Translations under genes and position numbers: made by a program
Assembly: GCF_042453785.1 (NCBI RefSeq)
Contig: NC_091663.1
Span: 23,520,501-23,584,500, forward strand
Direction: 5' to 3'
DNA: 64,000 nt
From: Malus domestica
Lineage: Eukaryota; Streptophyta; Magnoliopsida; Rosales; Rosaceae
Part shown: piece by piece, positions 12,451 through 22,690 of the stretch
How the letters are laid out: every line of letters starts with the position of its first letter
Position numbering within the stretch: position 1 is the stretch's first letter
The notes under the pieces: model-generated
What the model was told of the DNA's origin: nothing
The model's input: only the letters and a program-made list of their open reading frames with translations
Databases searched by the model: none

Positions 12451-13835
12451 TGTCACGCCCCGATCCCAACATACGTCGCAAATCGACACATGGCAAAGGA
12501 AAAATAACATTCATTGAATATGACATACCATACGGAATGAAATACTTTAATTGCAACCCAAACTAAAAAGAAGGCTCAGTTTTTCACAAGATATTTACAA
12601 ATATGTACATTCCAAAAAGAAGCATAATTTTTTTTGCTTTACTAAGAACAAGTTTGAAATGCTTAAAAGAAAGTCCCAAAAGATAAAGTACAAGAGTGAA
12701 TCAAGGGTAACCGAACGCTCCACGTCTCTAATAACCGCACTGCTACCCCTACCTACGGACTTCTCGGAGTCTACTCAAACCTGTCACCTGTATGATCAGT
12801 GTCTGGAGTCCGCGCTAATGCACCTTAGCACAAGAGTCAAGGCATCACGTTCTATCACCGCCTGTGGCCGAGTCCAATTTGGCCGGGAAGGCCCTCAAAT
12901 TGGCTTGCACCCGTCGAAACCCTAAGGTAGGTGTTCTTCAATTCGGCTTCCTTGGTGTTCCAACGCCCTACCCACCAGTTGGATTTTGTTCTTGGGTCCA
13001 AGGGAAGTTGATTAAGGGTGATGGTGAATGGTGATACTCTCCAGAACGACAATTTGTCGTCGAGAACCCCTGAGTTCTCCTGTGGAGCTACCCGAATTAG
13101 GCCTTAAAAATCCTTGATTTTTTGTGGAGGTGTAAGGAAGAAGATAGTTGAGCAAGTTGCAGGTGAAGGAGATAGGAAAATCAGATGAGAAATGGAGGGA
13201 TTGGCCTGAAATTGGCCGGTTTGAAAGTGTGCTGGTGGAGCACACATTTTCACAAATGGGGGAAGGAGGATTTTTGCTTTTGTCCTTTTAATTGGTCCTG
13301 TCTACCCTCCAAAAATCTGATTGTCCCCTTTTTATTATTAGACTAACTTAATCTTTAGCCCACATGTGGAAATTAAACAATTCCCACAATCTATAGTTCA
13401 CAACTTCAAACGTCAGTAACTATACCGTTATAATTCGGACTCGCAAACGGTTTTCCCCTATACGTTCGTGGGTTTGAGATCTATTTAAAAACACTAGTTG
13501 TAACTTCGAAATATCAACGAAAGACAAAGATTGATTAAGAAACTTCCGACTCGATAACTAATCAATTACTAAACTTATAATTAGCGGAATTAAAATTAAC
13601 TAATAAAGATAACGTAATCGCGAAATACGAATTTAAAATACAAAATACGTAATAAATGATGAAATTCTGGGAATGGGATTTCACAAAACTACACTTAGTA
13701 AAGGGACATAAACCTTACCCTTCTCGAAAAAGAAAATACAAGAAAAAGATGGGACATAGGTCCAAAACCCTCTAAAATTCAATATATACTAAAACTCAAA
13801 TATAACTGAAACACTGTTCATAAGCACAGTGTGTT
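12451..13835 (-). repeat. Gypsy LTR, minus orientation, truncated
   Basis: On the plus strand it begins TGTCACGCCCCGATCC, the reverse complement of the end of the LTR at 6516-10546. Farther in, 13640-13700 reversed gives TGTGAAATCCCATTCCC, matching the same landmark at about 7380 in the plus LTR. The two related LTRs therefore lie tail to tail. The 5' end on the minus strand is not resolved and is probably lost near 13830, where the sequence changes character. Two short minus-strand frames (12855-13052, 13012-13245) fall inside it and are not convincing genes. Confidence 0.55.
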
Positions 13836-15858
13836 TCTTTTTTTGCCTCTATTAGGTTTTTGTTATTATAGGTATGCCATTGTTTTACAAATTATATATA
13901 TTGATCTTTTTTATTTCTTTCTTTCCTTTCTTCTCCGTTCTCTCTCTTTTCTCTCGCTCCTTTCCGTGACTTTGCTAGCAACGACAACAAGCTGTTGCCG
14001 TCCGAACGCCGGCGAATTAGACCTCATTGTTACTGCCAGTCATCTCCCGTTCATCTCAGGAACAAGAAACAGCTGTTGCATGCCTCGAATCGTTACTGTT
14101 TCGACGAAGGTTTTCGAAATTAACCCCAATTGTATTTCAATCTCTCTCTTTCTGCATTTTCGATAGGTTACAGTTTTCACGTTCTATTGATTATGAATTC
14201 TGATATGTTGCGTTCAATTTGGGTTTTTGGAATTTTGAATTTGTACCCTATTTCCTATTTTCCAAAATTATTCCCTAATTTCACATTTTTCATTTTGTAC
14301 AGGCGTGGGTGGGACGCGTAATTCTACAACCTCTTCAAGGTGTACACGCAGCTAGGAAAATTTCAGCAAGAAAAATCCCCAGAAACTCCTCCTCCTGTTC
14401 TGTCATTGATATCTCAGCTCTGTCTCTCTCAATCTTGAGGTACCTGACGTTGGCTTCCATTTTCGATCTGAAATGTATAATTATTTATTTGAGTTTGCTG
14501 GGATTTATTCAATTCAACCGGGGTGGGTTTTTCAGTTGTTTGGATTAATTTTTTTTATCAATTTAGGTTTCTGGGTTTTTTTTTGTTGGTACGGTTCATA
14601 TGCAATGAAAAATTTATGCGTTCTTTTGATTCTTGGGCATGCATCAAGCTTCTGTCTTTTTTTGTTTTTTTTTTGTTTATGAAATCATGTTCAGTGAACT
14701 TATTTTCTCGGGGATTGAATTACCCAGATTGCCCAAATACACACACACACACACACATACTGTTTGAGAAGGCAATTAAAAATTTACTCATTTCTAGAAT
14801 ATGACGAAAAACATATTGTAACTGTTTTGTTTTATAAGAAAGTATATTATCATCATTATGTCATTGGCTATTCTTTGGAGAATTTGATTGCAAGTTCTTG
14901 AGGTTAGCAATTGTAATTAAGATAACGAAAAGATTTGGACTGTCAAATACCTACCATTTCAAAGAAATATACACTAAACCCAACAACATTCCTATGTTTT
15001 GTATAACAGGTTATTGAACGATACCATATTTCAAAAATATTTTAAAATGAGTTGAGGTAATGGATGCTTTGAAAATATTAAGACCCCTGAGATTTTCTTA
15101 TTAATGTTTAGTCTATTTCATCTTTTTTTTTTTCTGTATGAAGTAATACAACATTTGTGGCTGCTTGAGAGCTTAAAATAAGCCTACAAGAGCTTTTATG
15201 ATAGATATCTGGTTATGATATTGTAATGAAAAAGTTTGTCATATGATTGTGTCTCAATTGATTTAGTCCCATTGAAAAGGGATCAACTTTTTATCATTGT
15301 TTTAAGTATGCTATACACTGGCAAACAAAACTTTGTTCTACATCGCTCATATATATACATGTAATCACTTGATTTACCTATATTATGAGGTATTTGATAT
15401 GGAGCAGACACAATTATATGACATTGTCGTACAATGCTTAAGAATGTCTAAAATTGAAGAATTTATATGCTTTGTATATATATATATATATGAAAACTTG
15501 GTTTTGATAGGCACCAAAAGTTTGGCCATAATAATTTGTCGTTACAGTAAGATTAACGATTCAATGGGGTTGTGTTTAACTTTTTTGGAGTTTAAATTAA
15601 AGGGTTGAGCTTGATGGCTTATAATTTTCTTTTTCACCTTTCCTTTCTGCATTCTGTGTAAAGTTCAAATGGATTCTTCAATATTTTTTTTTTTTTTTTT
15701 TTTTAGTTTTTTGGAGTTTTCTTCGGTAAAGTTTGGTTTTTTATGGTGAGTTCTTAACTGGGTTTTGCTTATTTTTCTGTCTCCAAATATAAGTTATTCG
15801 ATGCTTTTTTTTTTCCTCTAATTTTTAAATTTATTTTTTTGCTATTTAGTGTGAGAAA
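13836..15858. other. Unresolved region with exon-like patches upstream of CSLC fragment
   Basis: No complete gene. Pyrimidine-rich DNA at 13900-13970 followed by a moderately GC stretch to 14165 looks like a plant 5' leader. A second patch at 14304-14440, preceded by TTTTGTACAG like a splice acceptor, could be an exon (YTQLGKFQQEKSPETPPPV in one frame). Poly-T and AT-rich DNA dominate the rest, with a CA microsatellite at about 14741-14758 and a TA run near 15476-15492. Whether these patches belong with the CSLC fragment is unknown. Confidence 0.3.
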
Positions 15859-16040
15859 ATGGCTTCAAAATTGGAATTTCCAATATTTGGGCAAAGGACA
15901 ACAGGAAGAGAACACCAATAGTGGTGACGATGGAGAATCCCTTCTTTGCAGTGGAAATCGACGATCTATGTGCAACATTCAGCGCAGTTTATAAAAGCAG
16001 GGGTCAAAATGAAGAATCAATGAAATGGGGATTTGTTTAA
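15859..16040 (+). pseudogene. CSLC-type xyloglucan glucan synthase, first-exon fragment
   Basis: The start reads MASKLEF, then after one frameshift the frame gives WAKDNRKRTPIVVTMENP, then VEID, then KSRGQN, and stops at TAA 16038-16040. Cellulose synthase-like C proteins start with an acidic WWAKD..RKGTPVVVKMENPN...VEI.GPD..F..V.KSRGKNAKQ..W segment, so the order of motifs matches their N-terminus. The family are Golgi multi-pass enzymes of about 690 residues that make the xyloglucan backbone. Here only about 60 residues remain, with no membrane spans and no glycosyltransferase domain. It is a broken fragment. The assignment comes from memory of the family. Confidence 0.65.
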
Positions 16041-16183
16041 TTTTATCAAGTTTTGTACTGAGGTAAAACTCCCCCCATTTAACATAGTTTTAAATGCTTT
16101 TTAGTATGTGTGTAAATAAGATTGTGAGCATGGTTGTATATATATATGTAGTAGTAGTAGTAGAATTAGAAACATTGTTATAA

Positions 16184-18527
16184 TTATGGGTAACTAGAGT
16201 TGTAAACCTGCGGAATCGCGCAGACTTTGCTTGTAAAACCTAATAGGGACAAATTGGTATCAGAAATATACATATCCTCGGATTCTTCGTTATAAAAAGA
16301 AAATCGAAGATGTATGATGAGAAGTACAATCGAGTCTCTTCTAACCCTTCTTTTCACCATGGTCATAAGCATAGTAATCTTGACATGAAGCCTATCTTGT
16401 ACATTGTCCAAGAATTTAAAATATGCATATCTCCATGTCTTCTTAACAATTAAAGAACCACACACTCCCCAAAATCCTACGATGAAACCTAGTACAGTGA
16501 AAATATACAACCATGGAAATTGATGTTCACTCTCCACACCTTGGTTGTTCTTACTATCTGCATCAATGCCCTTAATTGTTAGACACTCATTCGGAAGTGA
16601 AGAGCCACAGTTTTGAATTCCCCTCAAACGCAGAAGCATCAAAACTTTGGAGTTGAGTGCTTGTCGGGATTGGTCCTTCGAGATTATTGTACTAGACAAT
16701 GAAAGATTTTAAGAAATTAAGGCTTGCCAATGACAATGGGATGTTTCCAGACAAATGATTCATGGAGAGGCGCAAAGTCTCTAGATTTTTTAGGTTGGAT
16801 ATTTGTTCTAGAATGTTGCCGGAAAAGTAGTTGCCACTAAGTTCCAAGTTGTGGACAAGGTGTATTTGGCCGATCTCATTAGGTATTCTGCTGTGAATGT
16901 GATTGAGAGAGAGGTCTATTGTTGGTGGAAAGCTAGACAATCTTCGTTGGTTTGCAGCTGTGAAGATAGGGAGGTCAAAATTATCGTCTACTTGATTTGT
17001 GGTCGGCTTTTCATGTACCAACGTTGGTAGTCTATAAAGTTCTTTCGAAAATTCACTGGAAAATTGGTTGTCTGCCTGTCTGCCAAGCTCAAGTGAAAGA
17101 GTTTGGGAAGAGTCCCAACGATCTAGGAATTGGCCCTGTAATTCTGCTACCTCTCAAAACCAAGATCTCTACATTCTTGAGTTTGATAACCATAAATGCA
17201 TTTGACCAATGAACTCACAATAATAAAAAGTCAACATTTGAAGATTTTGGAACCCACCGAAATCAACCATGCCTTCATCAGCTGATGAAAACGAAAAGCG
17301 GAGTATTCAAAGACTTTTGCAATACATTAATATTTTCATTGCCCCAGTAATGTTGGTTAAGTCACTTAGTGCGAGAAAGGTCAAAGATTTCAATGAAAGA
17401 ATTTCAGGTTGTATTTTTCCCTCTATACTTTTTGCAGTCAAACGAATAGCTTTTAGGGACTGGCATGAATAAAAGCTTGTTGGAAATGTACCAGTAAAGT
17501 GGTTTTGAAATAGGTCAAATTTACTGAGATGACTGAGTTTCGATAAGTTGAGCATGGAGATATCTCCTCCCAAATTGTTGGCTGTCATATGTATTTCTAC
17601 AAGGTTCGTGCAATTCATCAATGATGGGGGCAAAGAACCTTCAAAATGGTTGTAATCAAGAGCCAAGATTTTCAATTTGGAGAGCTTCCCAAAATGGAGA
17701 GGGAGCACGCCACTCAACTGATTAAAGGAGAGGTCAAGGATTGCAAGGTTGGTGAGGTTGAAAATTTTCTCACTTATGTCTCCATGGAGTGAATTGGAAG
17801 GGAATGCAATTTCTTCAAGTTTAGTGGCATTGTAGATATCCTTCGGGAGTAGCCCTGAGAGGATATTGTTACCAGAACGAAAAATTTGCAGTTTTGAACA
17901 CTCCCCGAGTCCAGGAGAAATGTTACCACTGAATGCATTGAGGGAAAAATCCAACAGCCTAATGAAGGGAGAAGAAATAAGACATATAGAGGATGGGATC
18001 AAACCTGAGAAGCTATTGTTTTGGACGTTGAAACTAGTTAAATTATGAGCTCATTGAAAGAATGATGATGGAATTGCACCATGGAAGCGATTGCTTGATA
18101 AATCCAACGTCTGTATATTGTGGGATGACGGAAAAAACGGTAGCTTTCCAGAAAGAAGATTAAAGCTTAAATCAAGGATCTCAAGACGATTCAAAGACGA
18201 GAAGAAATCAGTTTCAAGTGATCCGGAAAGTGAACGGTGAGAGAGATTCAAGTAGGTGAGGTGTATGAGATTTCCTAGTGATGATAATGAGAGGGAAATA
18301 GCTCCTTTGAGACCCTTGGAGGATAAGAGCAAATGGGTGACCAAACCATCCCGATTACAAGTGATGCCCTTCCAACGACAATAGTTAACTGAAGTCCAAT
18401 TTAAAGGGCGAGAAGATAAGGTGGAGGCGAAGGACAGAAGAGAGGCACGCTCAGTTTGGTTGCATGCATGAACATTTGTGGAGATGATGTGAGAGAATAA
18501 GAGGATGAGAAGGAAGTCATGAGCCAT
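16184..18527 (-). pseudogene. LRR receptor-like protein (RLP) pseudogene
   Basis: The first frame starts MAHDFLLILLFSHI with a signal peptide of about 21 residues, followed by an LRR N-terminal cap (NWTSVNYCRWKGITCN) and repeated plant extracellular LRRs of the LxxLxLSxNxLSGxLP type. An in-frame TGA at 18051-18053 cuts it at codon 159; the same frame then runs to about 17307. It shifts frame and decays at 17000-17300, then gives more LRRs (16692-17021) and a tail with a juxtamembrane acidic segment, one membrane span (YIFTVLGFIVGFWGVCG) and a short cytoplasmic end (KKTWRYAYFKFLDN). There is no kinase domain, as expected for RLPs, which act at the plasma membrane with adaptor kinases. The ectodomain most resembles the PSY1R/RLP2-like group. 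At least four lesions make it nonfunctional. Confidence 0.9.
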
Positions 18528-18588
18528 TGGGTTAGAAAGTAAGCCGCTCTAGCGTAGATATGTTTCTTTACATTCAGAATTCTCAAAG

Positions 18589-18598
18589 GTATATATAG
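18589..18598 (-). promoter_or_regulatory. TATA box of the RLP pseudogene
   Basis: On the minus strand CTCTATATATACC lies about 65 bases upstream of the start codon at 18527, a normal distance for a plant TATA box with a short leader. It suggests the copy arose with its promoter, not by retroposition. Confidence 0.5.
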
Positions 18599-18994
18599 AG
18601 CAACTAATTGCATACACAGTCCAAAGTTTTTCCTGTCTTCTTCCTTTTAGCCAGCAAACGATGAATCATTAAAGCTCGAAAACATCTCTGCAATCTGAAA
18701 ATTTTGCAAACAACCATAACCATACAAATGTTCTGAATTAAGGAGGGGCCAGTGGCCACCATGAAGGGACCCGAGCTTATGCCTTTTTTTCTACACGGTT
18801 ATTTAAAAACAAAACGGAGCTTTAATTTAGGGGAGCAGAAGAATATGAAGTGACACCCGTGCAGTTTTCGTACATACGTGTTGTTTAGTACTATCAACAT
18901 TTCATATTTGGCGTGCCAAAACTTGAATTGACCCAACTGAACAACTATTTTAAACATATCTATTCTAAAATGCAACATAGAAGTTATCTAGTTT

Positions 18995-19160
18995 CTGATT
19001 AGTGTCACCTAAGCAGTATAGATGGGTGCCTAGGTAGGTGTAGGCGCCGTTTCTTATTTTTAAACGCCTAGGATTTAATCATGGCGGTGACCAACCATCT
19101 AGCATCTAGGCGGGCTAAGACGGCCCTAAGCGGGACCTTTTAACATAGCATTTCAAGTCT
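18995..19160. mobile_element. CTAGGCG-rich MITE, short copy
   Basis: The stretch reads GTGCCTAGGTAGGTGTAGGC, then ACGCCTAGGATTTAATCATG, then GGCGGTGACCAACCATCTAG, ending CTAAGCGGGACCTTTTA. Compared with 9660-9842 it has the same words in the same order (TGCCTAGGC, CCTAGGCATTAATCAGGACG, GGTGGCCAACCGCCTAGC). It is therefore a shortened relative of that element. Exact ends and a target duplication were not found. Confidence 0.5.
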
Positions 19161-20070
19161 ACGACAGGCCATGTTTAGCAAATTAGACGAAGACAACATT
19201 CAAAAGCACTAATGCCTTTCCTGCTAGGTAGTTGAAAAAAAGAACAGAACATTTGAATTTTGGGGAGTATAGCTAAAATACAACGACGCCTATCGATGGT
19301 TACATATAACTGTAAACAATATCAAAGTGTCGTACACAGAAAATGCATGGCCTGAATTACCTCACAGTAGTCATACAAAATATCAAATATTAAAATATGA
19401 ACCAAAAGAACAAAATCATAAAACATAAGAAAATCCTAAAACTAACCAGATTATACTTCGGTCTATGAATTGACTCAATTGAACAACTTAGCCATGCAGT
19501 CTTCCGAATCGTGCTATGTTAATTCCCTCTTCAGTCTTTTTTGGTCCGAGTAACATCAACAATGTATTGATTCAAGTGCTGACCAAATATTTTGGTTGAG
19601 AATGACTGACATGCCGTCGTGCTTCTATACCCATTCCCTGAGCCATGTGCGGGTCTATTATGAATTTAGTCGTAGCCAAAGAGACCTCTCTTCGGTTACA
19701 GTCACACAGAAATCCCGTTTCACGATTCTTAACTCTCTACAGTGCCCCCACTGTTGCACGCAATGACAGGTTTATGAGCAGCTATTGCCTCCAGAGGTAC
19801 AATCCAAAGTGCTCATCCTGCAGTTTTGAATATCTCACATCAATTTAATTTTCCCCACAATATCTAATCAACAGAACAAAATTATGTGATTTTCACCTTT
19901 GGTTATAAAGGACGCATAGGCATTGGGAGAGAAGTGCATTTCTTTCTGCTATCGAGCAAGAGGTGATGAAGTTAACTTGATTGGACACTCCTTCCCTTTC
20001 TACTAGACTTCTGAGCTCCTCTAAGTGCTCAACATTTTCTCTTAAACGATTATCAAAGCCACCTAAAACA

Positions 20071-20785
20071 TGTTGTGCTACAATAGCACCAAACCAATTG
20101 GAACCAACTCAAGCTAACCCACAGGAAATATATCAAATGAAATGCAAGAACAAAATATCAAAGACACCAACATTTTAACGAGGTTCCTCAACAGTCAGTT
20201 TAACTGGAGTACGTCCTCGGAGCAGTAGGAGCTCATCCAATAATTCGTTATCAACCAAATGGGAGTTTACAAAATGTTGGCAAGCTCACAACCTAAAACC
20301 CCAATACAACCAATAGCTCTCACACACCAAAGAAACAAATAGAGAAAGAAATATAGTGATTAATTTCTTCTCTATACAAAGCTCAAAACTAGTACAACAA
20401 TAAAACTTTGATGGAGTGAGAACTAAACAATGAGAGGGCACACTTTCTTCTTCTCCCCAATACAAAGCTCAAAGCTACTGAAAAATCCAATCTGTGCTCT
20501 TTATTTTCTGCTACTATGTGGCTACCCTTGCTCTCTCAAAGATGGGCTAATAAAACAAATGTGCTCTCCATCTTCTCTGTCACATTTGGATGCTAAGTTT
20601 CATCCTTTTTAAAGCACCCAAAAACAAAACCAATAATAAGACTACTTGCTAGCCTTTACCTTTTTTTTCTACAAACATCATCATGACCCATTTTATCTTT
20701 TCAACAAACATAATGAGGTTGTCTACTTCCTTTTGTTTATTTTATTTAGCCGAAAGTTGTTTTGTCATTTGGCCATAATTCAACA
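20071..20785 (-). repeat. Outer Copia 3' LTR
   Basis: Left-hand LTR of the outer element, 715 bases, bounded by AAACA on its left. The internal side shows the purine-rich GGCCAAGGTGGAGAT on the minus strand, the polypurine tract. The sequence corresponds unit for unit to the LTRs at 21948-22650, 26843-27502 and 29304-29993. Confidence 0.9.
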
Positions 20786-21942
20786 ATCTCCACCTTGGCC
20801 AAATCCTGAAAACGCCATGACGAGCCAACCAACACAAAGATTACTCCCAAACACTAGCAAGAGAACAACTCATGCCGAGCCAAATGCTCCAAAAACTCCT
20901 ACTGCTCAACGTCTTCTTTATATAGGCAAAATGTGAGCCAAGTTCAAACAATGAACAAACTTGGCTACACCAATAACCTTAGTCAACATATCAGCGGGGT
21001 TGTCTTTAGTTGGAATCTTCTAGAGAATAATCTCTCATTCACCAATGACTTCACGCATAAAGTGATAACGCACATTTATGTGCTTGGTTCTCGCATGATG
21101 AACCTGATACTTAGCCAAATAAATGGCACTCTGACTATCACAATGTACCTCCACCTGCTTCTGATCAATCCCCAAATCTCTAATCAGCCCATGTATCCAA
21201 ATGGCCTCTTTTATAGCTTCAGCAACTACCATATATTCAGCCTCTGTAGTAGACAAGGCAACAGACGACTGCAAAATTGACCTCCAACAAATTGGCCCTT
21301 TAGCCATAGTAAACACATAGCCTGTAGTAGACTTCCTTCCATCCAGATCACCTGCATAATCTAAATCAACATAACCAACTACAAAATGACCAATACCAGA
21401 GTCATCTGTCTCAAAGCATAAACCAACATCTCAAGTACCATGGAGATACCTCAATATCCATTTAGCTACTTGCTAATGCTCTTTACCTGGATTATGCATA
21501 TATCAACTCACCATGCCAACCGCATGAGCAATATCCGATCTAGAGCATACCATTGCATACATCAAACTACCAACCAAATTTGCATATGGTATATTTTTCA
21601 TTTGCAGCTTCTCTTTATCAGTTTTAGGACATTGTAAAGAACTCAATTTAAAATGAGGAGCCAAAGGGGTACTAACCGGTTTGGTTGAATCATGAACTCC
21701 AAACTTCCAAATCAACTTTTCAAGGTATTGTCTTTGATTCAAACTGATCAAACCCTTCTCTCTATCTCTATTGATCTCCATGCCAAGGATCTTCTTCGCT
21801 TCACCAATCCTTCATCTCAAACTCATTCTTCATTTGCTTCTTCAATTTCTTAATCGTTTCGACATTCTTTGAGACAATCAACATATCATCAACAAATAAA
21901 TGAAAGACTCATCTTGCAACTTCTTCAAGTACATACAATGAT
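20786..21942 (-). pseudogene. Outer Copia RT C-terminal part and RNase H
   Basis: The minus strand reads on from the other half at 27503-27854. RT segments at 21503-21781 include REKGLISLNQRQYLEKLIWK and PVSTPLAPHFKLSSLQCP. RNase H at 21035-21316 includes [10 protein letters not shown] and [12 protein letters not shown], its D and E residues visible. Near 21890 the YVDD active-site box is lost: the strand reads GTTGATGATATGTTG where the inner copy has ten more bases, a deletion between short TGTTGA repeats that also shifts the frame. Further frame changes occur near 21790. Confidence 0.85.
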
Positions 21943-21947
21943 CATAT

Positions 21948-22650
21948 TGTTGAATTATGGCCAAATGACAAAACAACTTTCGACTAAATAAAATAAACAA
22001 AAGGAGGTAGACAACATCATTATGTTTGTTGAAAAGATAAAAAGGGTCATGATGATGTTTGTAGAAAAAAAGGTAAAGGCTAGCAAGTAGCCTTATTATT
22101 GGTTTTGTTTTTGGGTGCTTTCAAAAGGATAAAGCTTAGCATCCGAATGTGAGAGAGAAGAAAGTGAGCACCATTTGTTTTAGTAGCCCATCTTTGAAGG
22201 AGCAAGGCAGCCATATAGTAGCAGAAAAATAGATAGCACAGATTGGGTTTTCAGGAGCTTCATTTTGAAGAGAAGAAAGTGTGCCCTCTCATTGTTTAGT
22301 TCTCACTCCATCAAAGTTTTTATTTGTTGTAATAGCTTTGAGCTTTGTATAGATAAGAGATTATTCATTATATTTCTCTCTATTTGTTTCTTTGGTGTGT
22401 GAGAACTATTGGTATATTGGGGTTTTGGGTTGTGAGCTTGCCAACACTTTGTAAACTCCTATTTAGTTGATAGTGGATTATTAGGTGAGCTCCTACTGCT
22501 CCGAGGACGTACTCCAGTTACACTGATTGTTGAGAAACCTCGTTAAAATCTTGGTGTCCTTTATATTTTGTTTTTGCATTCCATTTGATATATTTCCTAT
22601 GGGTTAGCTTGAGTTGGTTCCAATTGGTTTGGAGCTATCCTAGCACAACA
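21948..22650 (+). repeat. Inner Copia 5' LTR
   Basis: 703 bases, TGTTGAATTATGGCC to ATCCTAGCACAACA. The 3' LTR is 660 bases; the difference includes a block near 22193-22216 (CATCTTTGAAGGAGCAAGGC) absent from the 3' copy, plus scattered base changes. So the LTRs have diverged since insertion and it is not a very recent arrival. Confidence 0.92.
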
Positions 22651-22652
22651 AT

Positions 22653-22664
22653 TGGTATCAGAGC
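22653..22664 (+). promoter_or_regulatory. Inner Copia primer-binding site
   Basis: TGGTATCAGAGC follows the 5' LTR by two bases and matches the standard initiator methionine tRNA complement used by plant Copia elements. Confidence 0.9.
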
Positions 22665-22690
22665 ACTGGTTGCTCTTGGGTACTGTCTAG

